Below are positions 46,641 through 57,318 of a stretch of 64,000 nucleotides of DNA, piece after piece. Within the stretch, counting starts at the first letter, position 1. Each line of letters opens with the position of its first letter. The notes beneath the pieces are model-generated. The model made no database searches. It was not told the DNA's origin and worked only from the letters and a program-made list of their open reading frames with translations. A program made the translations under genes and the position numbers. Source of the stretch: Bacteroidota bacterium (GTDB lineage: Bacteria > Bacteroidota > Bacteroidia > Chitinophagales > BACL12); NCBI GenBank assembly GCA_016715425.1, contig JADKAC010000005.1, forward strand, positions 744,001 to 808,000, read 5' to 3'.

Positions 46641-48953
46641 TTATTCTTTCATAATTTTTTGAGTAATTATTTTATCCGCTGTTTGCAGTTCTAATATATA
46701 CATACCTGTTGCAAAATTTTCTAAATTAATATTGATTGTTTGCGAATATGCAGGTAATGTTTTTTCAATCAATAGACTTCCGGTTAAATTATAGATTCTA
46801 ATATTTGCATCATTGTTCAGCTCCTCAGAAATTTGTAGATAAATTTCATCTATAGTTGGGTTAGGATTCACATACATTTCCAATTCAAATGTATCAGCAA
46901 TTTTACATGATGCTGTTACAGGAATAGATCCGGAAGACTTGGAGCAACCAGTTGAAATAATAGTAACTAAACATCTATAAACACCATTATATTTTGCTAC
47001 ATAGGTGCTGTTAGTAGCACCGGCAATGGTTGTGCTTCCACGCATCCATTGATAGCTTCTATCCGGCTTGGGAATTATAGATAATGTAACACTATCACCT
47101 GGGCAAAATGTAGTAGCACCATCTGCGGAAATTATAGCAACGGGTGGCTTAGTAACATTTACGATAATCGGAGTTGAAGTTTTAGTAATGCCACATGCAT
47201 TAGAAACAATACATCTATAATTACCTTTTTTAGTTACTGTATAATTTTCATCTGTTGCTCCCGGAATATCTGTTCCATTTCTCCTCCATTGCACTGAAGT
47301 TCCATCATGTGTAGCGGTTAAAATAACTGAGTCGCCTTGACAAAAATTAGTAGTATCGGATGCTGTAATGTTTATGGTTAGTTCAATGCTGCAAAATTCT
47401 TCATCAAAAAATGTAATACCTTTTATATAATAATATTGTGGCGGACTTATATCAAGTTCTCCGGGCAAAGCAAATACAACCGGCAATTCATACGTATAAT
47501 CATTGTCAATTGAAACTGAAGACATAGTGGGATAATATGCAGAATTTGCATAATCTGTACCTTCAGTAATATTTAATTCAACGGTATAATATCCAGTTTC
47601 CACTTCGTAACCCATTGCATGAATATCCGGCGCAGAGTGTTCATCATATAACAATGAATCAGACATGGCCCAGATCATAAATATTCTTTCCCCATTTGCA
47701 GTGCGACTAATTTGCGGATTATAAGTTAGTTCAACGAAGCCAATATTGATTTTCGTTAAATTACTGAAGCCAATTTTTTTTGCAGTCCAGTCAGAACCAT
47801 CGCTAACAGAAAAGTGCAGCATTACTTCATGATTTGAATAAGTATAAAATAAAGAATCAAAAGTATTAGAAGATAAGCCACTTGAAACTGCTGCGAAAAT
47901 ATTCAGCCTTCCATCTGCATCTACTGTAGCATCAAATTCATTGAATGACGGTTTAATTGGACCGGCTCCGGCATCAGAAGGGATTAGCCAATTTTGTATT
48001 TCTGTAAGTGAAGAAAGATCAAACCAAGGGAGGTAGGACCAAGTGCCCCCTGCATCCTCGGTTTTGAGTATCGTTGGCTGTAAATTATGTATCGGATCAG
48101 AATTTAATGTGCCGATAATTATAGTATATCCTATAATTCCCTGCTCATTAAATACAGTCATACACTTCGGATTTATTCCTGCAAGTTCACCATTGGTCAT
48201 ATACCAATCCGGAGCAATAGCAGTAGAATTAAATTCAAATGAATTTATACCACCAATAAATGTGGCTTCATTGATATAGACAGTGTCAAGATCTAAATTT
48301 ATTTTACAATCCCATAAACTTCCACTTGCGTAAGCTTGGATTCCGTATGCAATATAATCATTAGATAAATTATTTTCAGAATAATAAGACTCCTTAATTT
48401 TTGCTCCATTTAGTTTTTGTGAGGCATTTACTGTTGCTCCCCAAGATCCTGTTACTGGCGTAAGGCACGGGCCATGTGTTACAAAGTATGCAGCATTAGG
48501 ATTTGTATTTCCGGATGGGTTCCATAATGCACCGCTTGGCACTCTATTACCAGACATGCCTGTAGTACCTGCATTATAATTAGGTGTAAGGATTTGATTT
48601 ATTGTCCATGTAGCGCCGCCATCCGTTGAATAATCAAATGCTAATCCACCTGAACCACCTGGTGTTCCATCGTTCTGGCGATGTACAAATGCGATTGTAT
48701 TTATATCTGGGTTATAGGAAACCTGGCCTTGTTCAGAATTAAGAATTGAATATAAATTGTAGGAAGTACCGATGGGAACAAAATCCACCGCACTTCTGAG
48801 ATAATTATTCAGGATGGGATTTTCAGTATGTTTTAAATTAGTTGATAAAATTCCATCAGGAGAAATCAACGATTGTGTTTCCATTAATGGTTGCTGCCCG
48901 TAAGTAATTAAATTGATAATTAATAGTAAGGTAAGTAAGGTAAATGTTTTCAT
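46641..48953 (-). CDS. secreted protein with Ig-like domains and T9SS tail, ~770 aa
   Basis: Start taken at ATG 48953 (MKTFTLLTLLLIINLITYGQ signal peptide) rather than an upstream Met at 48986. Residues ~60-500 look like a BNR/sialidase-type propeller region (FDYSTDGGATWTI, KTEDAGGTWSYLPW). Two Ig-like domains follow (VQWRRNGTDIPGATDENYTV, YQWMRGSTTIAGATNSTYVA). The last ~75 residues are a T9SS sorting domain (VNPNPTIDEIYLQIS ... IITQKIMKE). Probably surface-exposed or released; target unknown. No enzyme site can be assigned. Confidence 0.8.
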   Translation of the reverse strand: MKTFTLLTLLLIINLITYGQQPLMETQSLISPDGILSTNLKHTENPILNNYLRSAVDFVPIGTSYNLYSILNSEQGQVSYNPDINTIAFVHRQNDGTPGGSGGLAFDYSTDGGATWTINQILTPNYNAGTTGMSGNRVPSGALWNPSGNTNPNAAYFVTHGPCLTPVTGSWGATVNASQKLNGAKIKESYYSENNLSNDYIAYGIQAYASGSLWDCKINLDLDTVYINEATFIGGINSFEFNSTAIAPDWYMTNGELAGINPKCMTVFNEQGIIGYTIIIGTLNSDPIHNLQPTILKTEDAGGTWSYLPWFDLSSLTEIQNWLIPSDAGAGPIKPSFNEFDATVDADGRLNIFAAVSSGLSSNTFDSLFYTYSNHEVMLHFSVSDGSDWTAKKIGFSNLTKINIGFVELTYNPQISRTANGERIFMIWAMSDSLLYDEHSAPDIHAMGYEVETGYYTVELNITEGTDYANSAYYPTMSSVSIDNDYTYELPVVFALPGELDISPPQYYYIKGITFFDEEFCSIELTINITASDTTNFCQGDSVILTATHDGTSVQWRRNGTDIPGATDENYTVTKKGNYRCIVSNACGITKTSTPIIVNVTKPPVAIISADGATTFCPGDSVTLSIIPKPDRSYQWMRGSTTIAGATNSTYVAKYNGVYRCLVTIISTGCSKSSGSIPVTASCKIADTFELEMYVNPNPTIDEIYLQISEELNNDANIRIYNLTGSLLIEKTLPAYSQTININLENFATGMYILELQTADKIITQKIMKE

Positions 48954-49086
48954 ATAATAAGTTTTTGTTATAACAAATCTAACCATTAAGTATAAATACT
49001 AATTTCAAATTAAATTATTTTGTTATTCAACAAATAAAAATTAAAATTTGTGACTTTTAAGGTATTTCGATATTTTAATAAAATCC

Positions 49087-49824
49087 CTAAAACAAAAACC
49101 CGATAGAAACAGAGTAGCGAAAGCCTCCGGCAAAAAAATCGGTTCTTCCGGTTGTTGTTATTTCACCTTCGTTAACCAGTGTACTAAAGCCAGGATATTT
49201 ATTTGCTAAAGCTTGATAGAAATCCTGAACTAATTCATTTTCAGAAGAAACAGTAGAACTCAAATTAATATTGGTAGAATAAAAAGACAATGCCGGACCC
49301 ATTAGTAAAAGGTCAACAGACCAACGCTTATAAAAAATAAAATGATATCCCACTTCAAAACCTGCCTGATAAATATTTGCCTTTACATTCAGATCTACAC
49401 TTACCGAATTAGAATCAATAAATTGAAAGCTGTTTTGTTTATCGAAATGATAAAACGCTAAAAAAGGTCCTATATAAATTCCTCTTGGTGCACTAAATTT
49501 ATTTTCTTTTTGGGGATAAAAACGGTAATCAAAAGCTATTTTAAAACCTTTGTTTTGATTTTCTTTAGATAAATAAAATCCATCTGCTGCTAATGAATCT
49601 ATTGTGGGCAATGCGGCGGCTCCGAACTCAATTGACATACTTTGCTTATTGTTAATTATCCTTTCATAACTCATGATGAACGCCTTATCATAAATTGCAA
49701 ATGAACTCACGTTGAGCTTTATATTATTTTTAAATTCTGGAAGGGAGTCCTTAAGGAATGGGTCTTGTGCATAGGAGCTGAATCCTAAGAGAATCGTGAT
49801 AGAAAATATCAAAGTGTTTCTCAT
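49087..49824 (-). CDS. outer-membrane beta-barrel protein, 245 aa
   Basis: Signal peptide (ending SSYAQ) and a run of alternating amphipathic strands with aromatic girdles (YIGPFLAFYHFDK, FEVGYHFIFYKRWSVDLLLM), ending in the barrel-type C-terminal Phe (SIGFLF). Porin-like or OMP_b-brl family; function unknown. Divergent from the DUF4136 gene. Confidence 0.75.
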   Translation of the reverse strand: MRNTLIFSITILLGFSSYAQDPFLKDSLPEFKNNIKLNVSSFAIYDKAFIMSYERIINNKQSMSIEFGAAALPTIDSLAADGFYLSKENQNKGFKIAFDYRFYPQKENKFSAPRGIYIGPFLAFYHFDKQNSFQFIDSNSVSVDLNVKANIYQAGFEVGYHFIFYKRWSVDLLLMGPALSFYSTNINLSSTVSSENELVQDFYQALANKYPGFSTLVNEGEITTTGRTDFFAGGFRYSVSIGFLF

Positions 49825-49920
49825 TGTATTAATAATTTGCTAAGATAAATGCGGTTTAAATCTATGATTTATTATTAAACCTCAGGAACAATTATACCGA
49901 ATTATTTAATAAAACCTTAT

Positions 49921-49928
49921 TACTTTTG
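49921..49928 (+). promoter_or_regulatory. -7 box of the DUF4136 operon
   Basis: TACTTTTG matches TAnnTTTG, 32 bases before ATG 49961. Confidence 0.55.
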
Positions 49929-49960
49929 ACGTTATTATCAAAAAATCAAATCATTAAATT

Positions 49961-50596
49961 ATGAGAAAAAAAATAGGAAATTTTAGTTTCTTATTAATCC
50001 TTGCAAGTTTAGTAAGCTGCCTTCCACCATATCCTACCAGTGATGAACTGTATAGCGATAATTTTGTGGTAGTTAACAGAGACACTACAGTTGACTTTAG
50101 CAATTATGAAACTTATGCCCTTCCGGATTCACTGTATTATTTAAATGAAGATTCTGTTTGGACAGCTTTTAATCAAGATAATGCAGAGCAGGTTTTAAGT
50201 ACAATTCAAGATAATATGAATTCTCGTGGATTTACTCAGGTGGACAGAGATGCAGATCCTGATCTTGCAATTTTAACTACCGTAGTTACATCAACAACTA
50301 TTCTATTTTATCCCGGGTCATATTGGGGTTATTGGGATTGCTACTACTGGTATTATTACTGTGGCGGCTGGTATTATCCAAGTTATCCTGTTATTAGTAC
50401 TTATACTTCAGGTTCTTTTATAATGGAGTTTGCTGATTTGAAAAATGGAGGTAGTGCAGATAATGAAGCTATTCCTTTAAACTTCTCAGCCATTATATAT
50501 ACGCTTACAGAAGACAGTCCGCAGTTTAATGTAAACAAAGCGATACAGGGCGTAAATACTGCATTTGATATTGCACCTTACTTACAAACGAATTAA
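49961..50596 (+). CDS. DUF4136 lipoprotein
   Basis: 211 residues; lipobox LVSC near residue 20. The DUF4136 pattern is visible: DFSNYETYALPD, a NMNSRGFTQVDRDADPDLAIL segment, a Tyr/Trp/Gly-rich stretch (WGYWDCYYWYYYCGGWYY), then SFIMEFADLKNGG. Envelope protein of unknown role. A barrel gene follows after 13 bases, forming a two-gene operon. Confidence 0.85.
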   Translation: MRKKIGNFSFLLILASLVSCLPPYPTSDELYSDNFVVVNRDTTVDFSNYETYALPDSLYYLNEDSVWTAFNQDNAEQVLSTIQDNMNSRGFTQVDRDADPDLAILTTVVTSTTILFYPGSYWGYWDCYYWYYYCGGWYYPSYPVISTYTSGSFIMEFADLKNGGSADNEAIPLNFSAIIYTLTEDSPQFNVNKAIQGVNTAFDIAPYLQTN

Positions 50597-50609
50597 TAAA
50601 TCTATATAA

Positions 50610-51209
50610 ATGAAAAAAATATTTTTATCAATAGTACTTTGCGGAATGTTACTTTCAGCAAGTGCGCAAGAACGAATTTCTTTAAACTGGTTAATGCACC
50701 AACCTTTAGGTAGTACTGCGGATTATATCGGAACTTTTAATGTACGTGGTTTTGATTTTCAATATCGGTATTTAGTTAATCCCAATATTGGGGTAGGTTT
50801 CGATGTAGGGTTTAATGCATGGTATGAAAAACAAGAAGCTCAAACGTATGTATTAACCGATGCTACTACGGTGAATGCAACATTCTATAATTATATAAAT
50901 ACATGGAATTTGCATGCAGCAGGTGATTATTATTTTGGAAGTAGTTCAGCAAAAGTGCAGCCTTCTGCAGGTTTAGCTTTAGGTGTTTCTTCTGTGAGTT
51001 TAGAAACACAAGTGGTTGACTATATACTTACAGATTATAATAACTGGCCGTTTAGTATTTCACCAAATGTGGGTGTTGCAATTGCTATACCTGGTTCCGG
51101 AGCAGCATTTAATTTAAATGCATTCTATACGTTCACTACTTATGATTATAAACAAATAATTAATAATTTGAATTATGTAGGATTCAGAGTTGGTATTACA
51201 TGGTTATAA
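50610..51209 (+). CDS. outer-membrane beta-barrel protein, 199 aa
   Basis: Signal peptide (ending SASAQ) and ~8 predicted amphipathic strands (FDFQYRYLVNPNIGVGFDVG, WNLHAAGDYYFGSSSAKVQP), ending VGFRVGITWL, the OMP beta-barrel type. Probably works with the DUF4136 lipoprotein encoded just upstream. Confidence 0.78.
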   Translation: MKKIFLSIVLCGMLLSASAQERISLNWLMHQPLGSTADYIGTFNVRGFDFQYRYLVNPNIGVGFDVGFNAWYEKQEAQTYVLTDATTVNATFYNYINTWNLHAAGDYYFGSSSAKVQPSAGLALGVSSVSLETQVVDYILTDYNNWPFSISPNVGVAIAIPGSGAAFNLNAFYTFTTYDYKQIINNLNYVGFRVGITWL

Positions 51210-51230
51210 TAAATTTAAAACTATTGTATA

Positions 51231-51260
51231 AAAAAAGAACGACTTCGGTCGTTCTTTTTT
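51231..51260. terminator. bidirectional terminator with TTCG loop
   Basis: Perfect 13-bp stem AAAAAAGAACGAC / GTCGTTCTTTTTT around TTCG; serves both convergent genes. Confidence 0.95.
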
Positions 51261-51280
51261 GTTTTATAAAATTACTTTTT

Positions 51281-51943
51281 TTATTCTTTTCCATCCGGAG
51301 TATTTGAATTGCAAGATGGAAGTAATTGCATCATTTGATCTCTGCCCCAATCGGGTGAAATATCAGTTGCGGGTTTAAAAGATTCATACTTTTCTTTTGC
51401 AGTCATTAGCATCTCGCATCCTTTATCTTTTCCTCCACCATATTGTTCCGGTGTATAAAATAAACTTTGCCCCATCATTAAATAAGTTCTTGGATTTTCA
51501 GGATCAAGCTCCATTGCTCGAGAAGTAAATGCACCACTTTGCATTCCGTATTGCATTCCTCTGTTCATAGGGTCCACCATAATTCTTCCTGCCAACACCA
51601 TTCCTTTTAAAAGTACTATTTCAGAGTTGTTTGGATTGATAGAATCAGCCTTGTCCACATATTTTTGAGCTATATCTAATATGCCATCTACTTTGCTTTT
51701 ATCTTCTGAAAGAAAGCCCATAAAAGTTCTGGTTAATGCTGCATAATAGTAAGGTAGCCATTCGGTTTTTTCAGCAAGTGCAATGCGTTCAAATTTATTT
51801 GAAACAGTTAATAGTTGTTCTGCTGTGCTGTCGGTTGCAAATTCAGCAAGTGTTTTTTTCATTGCATCCAAATATTTTGGACTCTGTGAAAATGCACTAA
51901 TACTAAAAGTGCAGATGATAAGTAACAGGTTGATTTTTTTCAT
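51281..51943 (-). CDS. periplasmic TPR-like protein downstream of a TonB receptor
   Basis: 220 residues; signal peptide (ending AFSQ), then helical repeats resembling TPR (SEIVLLKGMVLAGRIM, PRTYLMMGQSLFYTPEQYG). The PEQYGGGKDKG motif is characteristic of a small Bacteroidota family found next to TonB-dependent receptors. 12 bases after the receptor gene; probably co-transcribed. Function unknown. Confidence 0.78.
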   Translation of the reverse strand: MKKINLLLIICTFSISAFSQSPKYLDAMKKTLAEFATDSTAEQLLTVSNKFERIALAEKTEWLPYYYAALTRTFMGFLSEDKSKVDGILDIAQKYVDKADSINPNNSEIVLLKGMVLAGRIMVDPMNRGMQYGMQSGAFTSRAMELDPENPRTYLMMGQSLFYTPEQYGGGKDKGCEMLMTAKEKYESFKPATDISPDWGRDQMMQLLPSCNSNTPDGKE

Positions 51944-51955
51944 TATGATTTTGTT

Positions 51956-54130
51956 TTAAAAGTTTAATCCTTTAGAATCCATTTTAGATTGATTTACAAT
52001 GCTAATAAACATGCCAATAAAAACCGTTTGTTTTAATGGTGGCATATCTGTAAATACAACTCCGGGATCCTGATAAGAAAATTGATATCCATAAATCTGG
52101 TCGAAGCCAAATACATTATTAAAGGAAGCAAAAATTACAGTAAAGTTTCCCGCAATCTGCGTAAGGAAACTTGCATTAATACTAATGTCATTATAAATAG
52201 GCGAAGTCTGAGTCATAAATCCGGTTTCATTCGGATCGTAATAAGGGAAGCCTGCATTAAACCGATAACTTGCGCCAAACTGAGTTCTTATTTTTGAAAA
52301 ATATTGTTTGTAAATCACACTTAAAATATGATTTGTTACAAAATCCGGTTGAGCCTCTTCGGGATAATATGAAAATTTTCTTTTGGAATCTATATAAGAA
52401 TAGGAAACCCAGAAATCTCCATTTTTAATAGTTTTCTTATCCCGATAAAAAATATCAAAACCCTGCGCATAACCATAGCCTTTATTATTTAAATTAAAAA
52501 TATCACCCGGCTGATTTGTTATAGAACTATAACTGATTAAATCATCATATTTTTTATAATATGCTTCAATGCGAAAGGTGCGATCATTTGTTATGAATTG
52601 ATAATTTGCAATGTAGTGTGTCGCCTTTTCATAAGTGAGTAAACTATTATCACCCACATATAAATACTGTGCTTGTGGTGATTGATAGAAATCTCCGTAG
52701 GCTACAGATATTTGACCACTCTCACCTACCTTGTATGCTAAAGAAATTCTTGGTGCTAAATTGTATTTATCTAATCCCTGATCATATTCACTGCGCACAC
52801 CAATACGACCTGCAAGATCATTGGTTATGAATATATCTGACTCGGCAAATAAACCGGTGTAGGCTTGCTTTGCATCATATGTAAATGTACCGCTGTATTG
52901 TATGCTTCCGATAGATTGTGTTTCTGCACCAAACCGCAATCGTATTTTTTCATTGATTTGATTTGCGATAGAAAGTTTTCCATTAAACGCATCATTGCCA
53001 CTGCTGAAATTTGTTCCCCCAACCGTAACACTATCTTTATTAAAGGATAAACTTCCACCAACATTTATCGTCCATTTCTTAGCAATAATTTCACGGTAAG
53101 AAAGATTGAAATAATTATATCTGTTAATTAAATACACATCATCATAAATATTTTCTTCAGTGCTATCTATGTCAGGATAACTTACACCTAAATCTGTACC
53201 TTCAAATTGACCATATAAACGCAGAATACCATTTTTAGAAGTTTTTTGTCGGAGAAAAATATTGCCGCTTAATGCTTCTACACTTTCAATATTATTATAA
53301 GTGCGTGGTTTAAAAAGCAAATCATAAAAAGAAAGATTGGTATAATTTATACCTGCACCTATTGCAGTATTTTTAAATTTATGTGTGTGAAATGCACTTG
53401 CAAAAATTGGAGAAAGACTAATTGCTGAAGTGGATTGTTCGGGCATGTCGAATGTATTTAAAATCACAGCGGATGAAAGTGCCTGACCGTATTCTGCGGA
53501 ATAACCACCGGTGCTGAACACAGTTCCTTTAAATAAAAACGGACCGAATCTTCCTCTGCTGGGTATATCGGGTAAGGTACTGTAATACGGATTTTGAACA
53601 GGCACACCATCAATAATAGTTACCGTTTCATAACCGGTGCCACCTCTCACATAAAGTCCATCATCATTACCAACCGAAGTTACACCTGGCAATGTTTCTA
53701 ATGCGCCATAAATATCTCCATCAGCACCAGCCGTAGTAACAATATCCAACGAACTAAATACAACAGATTTTTTTTCATCACTTGCTTCAAACGCACCTGC
53801 TGTAATCAACACTGCATTTAATTCATTAAAAGCTTCTTTTAGAATAATATTTAATTCTATAGTCTCTCCTTGCAAATCAAGTGTATCTGAAAATTCTACA
53901 TATCCAATAAAACTTGCAATCAAAATAAACGCACCTGTTTCATCAGTTGTAAATTCAAAATTTCCATCAAGATCTGTAGTAGTGCCATCATAGGAATCTT
54001 GTAGAATAATATTTACTCCGGGAATTATTTCTTTCTTATTGCTTTCAACATGTCCTTTAATTATTGTTTGCGATTGCGCATTGAGTAATAAGAATAGAAA
54101 GCCTGAAAGAATAAATAGGTTTAAACGCAT
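51956..54130 (-). CDS. TonB-dependent receptor with N-terminal carboxypeptidase-like domain
   Basis: 724 residues. Signal peptide, CarboxypepD_reg-like domain (~22-105: IKGHVESNKKEIIPGVNIIL), plug (~115-225: ALETLPGVTSVGNDDGLYVR, GGYSAEYGQAL) and a C-terminal 22-strand barrel. It imports a substrate across the outer membrane using TonB energy; no SusD partner is adjacent, and a metal or cofactor cannot be told apart from sugar by sequence. Confidence 0.9.
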   Translation of the reverse strand: MRLNLFILSGFLFLLLNAQSQTIIKGHVESNKKEIIPGVNIILQDSYDGTTTDLDGNFEFTTDETGAFILIASFIGYVEFSDTLDLQGETIELNIILKEAFNELNAVLITAGAFEASDEKKSVVFSSLDIVTTAGADGDIYGALETLPGVTSVGNDDGLYVRGGTGYETVTIIDGVPVQNPYYSTLPDIPSRGRFGPFLFKGTVFSTGGYSAEYGQALSSAVILNTFDMPEQSTSAISLSPIFASAFHTHKFKNTAIGAGINYTNLSFYDLLFKPRTYNNIESVEALSGNIFLRQKTSKNGILRLYGQFEGTDLGVSYPDIDSTEENIYDDVYLINRYNYFNLSYREIIAKKWTINVGGSLSFNKDSVTVGGTNFSSGNDAFNGKLSIANQINEKIRLRFGAETQSIGSIQYSGTFTYDAKQAYTGLFAESDIFITNDLAGRIGVRSEYDQGLDKYNLAPRISLAYKVGESGQISVAYGDFYQSPQAQYLYVGDNSLLTYEKATHYIANYQFITNDRTFRIEAYYKKYDDLISYSSITNQPGDIFNLNNKGYGYAQGFDIFYRDKKTIKNGDFWVSYSYIDSKRKFSYYPEEAQPDFVTNHILSVIYKQYFSKIRTQFGASYRFNAGFPYYDPNETGFMTQTSPIYNDISINASFLTQIAGNFTVIFASFNNVFGFDQIYGYQFSYQDPGVVFTDMPPLKQTVFIGMFISIVNQSKMDSKGLNF

Positions 54131-54255
54131 TAATGAGTGGTTGTCTTAGTGCAAAATAACTACACCAAATTACAATTTTCAAATGCAATGAAAACAAATG
54201 TTTGTTTAAACGGGATGAATTGGCAATTTTTACGGCTGAATAAAACAATTGTAAA

Positions 54256-55026
54256 ATGAAAAAAACTGTATTTATAACAGGAGCAAGTTCAGGGTTCGGA
54301 AAGGCATGTGCTGAATTATTTGCGAAAGGAGATTATAGATTGATATTGAATGCAAGAAGAATTGATCGCCTGCAAAACTTAAAAGCGGATCTTGAAAAAG
54401 AATACAATGCTGAAGTATATCTTTTAGATTTTGATGTGCGCAATAATGATGCAGTTGTAAAATCCATTCAATCACTGCCAACTAATTGGCGAAGTGTAAA
54501 TATTTTGATAAATAATGCAGGGCTTGCCGTGGGAAGAGATTTATTTCAGGATGCTGAATTAGATGATTGGGAAAGAATGATTGATACTAATATTAAAGGG
54601 TTATTATATGTTTCAAAAGCAATTATTCCATGGATGATTGAACAGGGTGGGGGACATATTTTAAATGTAGATTCCTTAGCAGGTCATGAAGTATATCCGA
54701 TGGGAAATGTGTATTGTGCTACAAAGTATGCGGTAAAAGCTTTGAGCAAAGGAATGCGTATTGATTTATTACCGCATAAAATAAAAGTTTCAAATATTTC
54801 TCCCGGTTTAGCAGAAACTGAATTTTCTGTGGTGCGATTTAAAGGTGATACAACTAAAGCGGATGATGTGTATAGTGGATTTACACCTTTGAGTGCGATG
54901 GATGTAGCAGAAATAATTTACTTCACGGCAACAAGACCTGCACATGTAAATATTGAAGAGGTTACTATTTTACCAACTGCACAAAGTGATAGTCGTACAG
55001 TTTTAAAAGAAACAAATAGCAATTGA
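54256..55026 (+). CDS. short-chain dehydrogenase/reductase (YdfG-like)
   Basis: 256 residues; NAD(P) motif TGASSGFG (8-15), NNAG (near 91), catalytic Tyr/Lys in YCATK (153-157) with Ser in NVDSLAGHEVYPMG. The style, including the VEEVTILPTAQS end, is that of YdfG-type 3-hydroxy acid dehydrogenases. Cytosolic; substrate unproved. Confidence 0.9.
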   Translation: MKKTVFITGASSGFGKACAELFAKGDYRLILNARRIDRLQNLKADLEKEYNAEVYLLDFDVRNNDAVVKSIQSLPTNWRSVNILINNAGLAVGRDLFQDAELDDWERMIDTNIKGLLYVSKAIIPWMIEQGGGHILNVDSLAGHEVYPMGNVYCATKYAVKALSKGMRIDLLPHKIKVSNISPGLAETEFSVVRFKGDTTKADDVYSGFTPLSAMDVAEIIYFTATRPAHVNIEEVTILPTAQSDSRTVLKETNSN

Positions 55027-55063
55027 CTATAAAGTTCTATCAATTAAATAATGAAGAACAAAA

Positions 55064-57280
55064 TCAAGGAATAATTTTTATAATTTTTAATTCTACTCGC
55101 TGATTTTTTTTGCGGCCTTCTAATGTTGCATTTTCTGCAATTGGAAATAATTTTCCATAACCTTTATAAGTTACTCTTGATGATTCCACACCTTGCTGAA
55201 TAATAAACTCAGCTACATTTTTTGCTCTTGTATCTGATAGCTGCAAACAAAAATCATCCTCCGGCAAACCATTCGTATGACCACCGATTTCAACATAAAT
55301 ATTAGGATGTGTTTTTAAAAATTCTGCAATTTCAATCAATTGATCTTTGGAAGTTTCTTTGAGCGTTGATCTATTCGCATCAAAAAAAACATTATTTAAA
55401 GTGAGTACTTGCCCTTCACGAATAGGAATCATTTCAATGTCCTCATTCTTCTCTCTGAAATTATTTTGTGTGTTATATTCTTCTGTTAGTTCATCCGTAA
55501 TTTCTTGAAGAAGTGTATCTTGAATAGTAGTTTGATTCTGTAATTCTGTATAAGATTGTTTTATTAATTCGGAAATTTCTGTGCTATCACCTGAATAATT
55601 TTTTAGTTTGGAATTTACTTCTTGCTTTAATGTATGCTTAATTATTTCTACAGGATCAGTTGCATTATAATCTAAATTCAATGTAGAGTTTTGTAAATCC
55701 GGATTTGTAAGTAGAGGGAAATAACCTTCTTTTTTAATAGTGATAGAATAACTTGAATCAGGAATTATCATTGCATATTTTCCATCAGCATTTGTAAATT
55801 GTAGTATCGGTTCTATATTTATTAATCCACCATATTCCATTGTTGCTTCCAAAGTTTTGCCACTCTCTTTATCAATTATTTTTCCGGTGATTAAAGCCAC
55901 AGGCTCCGGTTGAATTTCTTTTGGCAATGCAATTTTAAATAAGTCTGCACCACCCATTGAATTTTGTCGTGAAGAAAAATATGCATAATCACCGGATGCA
56001 GGAATAGTATAATAAAAATCGTCGTATTTAGAATTAATTTGTTGACCAAGATTTTTAGGTTCTGACCAATTCAGCCATGTATCATCCAATCGTTTGCTCA
56101 TATACATATCGAATCCACCAAAACCTGAACGGCCATTGCTGGCGAAGTATAATGTTTTATTATCAGCAGCAATAAAAACACTGCCTTCTGTTGCGGCTGT
56201 ATTAATTATTTTACCAAGATTTTTCGGAACAGTCCACACTTTATTTTTTTGTAAAAAACTGATATAAATATCCATATCACCATAAGTATCACCTCTTTGA
56301 ATGGCAAGAAATAACACATTGCCTTCTGCATTTAAATGATAACAAGAAAATTCATTCCTGTTATAAATATCATTTATTTTTAGAGTAGTTGGAAATGTCC
56401 AAACATGCTCTTTTTCAATGCTCATAGAAACACGTTGACCTGCACCCGGATTTTTATAATCATTGGCAAGTGCTAACGATTTTCCATCGGCAGCAACCCA
56501 TGCTACATAATTATGATATTCATTATTTAATGGCTCACCAATATTTTTTGCTGTAGTCCAATTATTATTATCATCTAATGTTGATACCCAGATATCATCA
56601 CGTTTCTCATCACCGATATTTTCATTGTGTTTTTTACGAGCAAAATATAATGTGTTTCCATCCGGTGAAATAATTGGTAACATATCATCTGCTCTCGAAT
56701 TAATTAATGGTCCTAAGTTTTCTGCGGGAGAATTATATGAATAAGGAATTGTATCAATTACTGCTTTAATAAATTCCTGACTTTCACTGATGCCGATACA
56801 ATCCAATTGATTCATTCCAGCAATTGCTTTTGTATTTAATTCAACACGAATTGCTTTCACAGAATAATCAGTAAGTGGAAAAATAATATTTTTTATACCA
56901 CCGCCAATTCCAAATCTTGGTTGAATGATATCATTTTGATAAAGAATATATTTTTTATTTTTTGTATCTATTGCAATCACTTTATTAATTGCACCCGGAC
57001 AATTGCTTTCTCCAATAGCAACCTGAGAAATTTGTTGTGGAATTTCAAAACCTACTTCAATAAATTCACCCGAAGAATTATCCATTGTTGCAGGTGCCCA
57101 TGCCATTGGACTTTCACCCCATGCAGGTAATTTATTTGGTGCACCAATAATCATTTTTGCACCGTATGCATTGCGACCGTATTCAGTAGAGAATTTGATT
57201 ACCTCATTTGCCCATTGCACTTGTTGTGCATTTAATTCAATTGAAAAACCAATTAGAAAAAATAGAAATAATTTTTTCAT
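55064..57280 (-). CDS. PD40 repeat - OmpA family outer-membrane protein, ~738 aa
   Basis: Start at ATG 57280 (MKKLFLFFLIGFSIELNAQ signal) rather than the upstream Met at 57322. Residues ~30-180 contain a discoidin-like segment, ~200-450 PD40 repeats (SPDGNTLYFARKKH, AADGKSLALANDYK, AADNKTLYFASNGRSG), then a carboxypeptidase-regulatory domain, a coiled linker and a C-terminal OmpA domain (YVEIGGHTNGLPEDD, RVTYKGYGKLFP) that binds peptidoglycan. Paralogue of the protein at 24417-26357; such proteins include PorE-like T9SS periplasmic components, but that role is only inferred. Confidence 0.88.
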   Translation of the reverse strand: MKKLFLFFLIGFSIELNAQQVQWANEVIKFSTEYGRNAYGAKMIIGAPNKLPAWGESPMAWAPATMDNSSGEFIEVGFEIPQQISQVAIGESNCPGAINKVIAIDTKNKKYILYQNDIIQPRFGIGGGIKNIIFPLTDYSVKAIRVELNTKAIAGMNQLDCIGISESQEFIKAVIDTIPYSYNSPAENLGPLINSRADDMLPIISPDGNTLYFARKKHNENIGDEKRDDIWVSTLDDNNNWTTAKNIGEPLNNEYHNYVAWVAADGKSLALANDYKNPGAGQRVSMSIEKEHVWTFPTTLKINDIYNRNEFSCYHLNAEGNVLFLAIQRGDTYGDMDIYISFLQKNKVWTVPKNLGKIINTAATEGSVFIAADNKTLYFASNGRSGFGGFDMYMSKRLDDTWLNWSEPKNLGQQINSKYDDFYYTIPASGDYAYFSSRQNSMGGADLFKIALPKEIQPEPVALITGKIIDKESGKTLEATMEYGGLINIEPILQFTNADGKYAMIIPDSSYSITIKKEGYFPLLTNPDLQNSTLNLDYNATDPVEIIKHTLKQEVNSKLKNYSGDSTEISELIKQSYTELQNQTTIQDTLLQEITDELTEEYNTQNNFREKNEDIEMIPIREGQVLTLNNVFFDANRSTLKETSKDQLIEIAEFLKTHPNIYVEIGGHTNGLPEDDFCLQLSDTRAKNVAEFIIQQGVESSRVTYKGYGKLFPIAENATLEGRKKNQRVELKIIKIIP

Positions 57281-57318
57281 GATAAGATTGCTAAACGAAA
57301 ATCTGTAAGGCTTTAGTA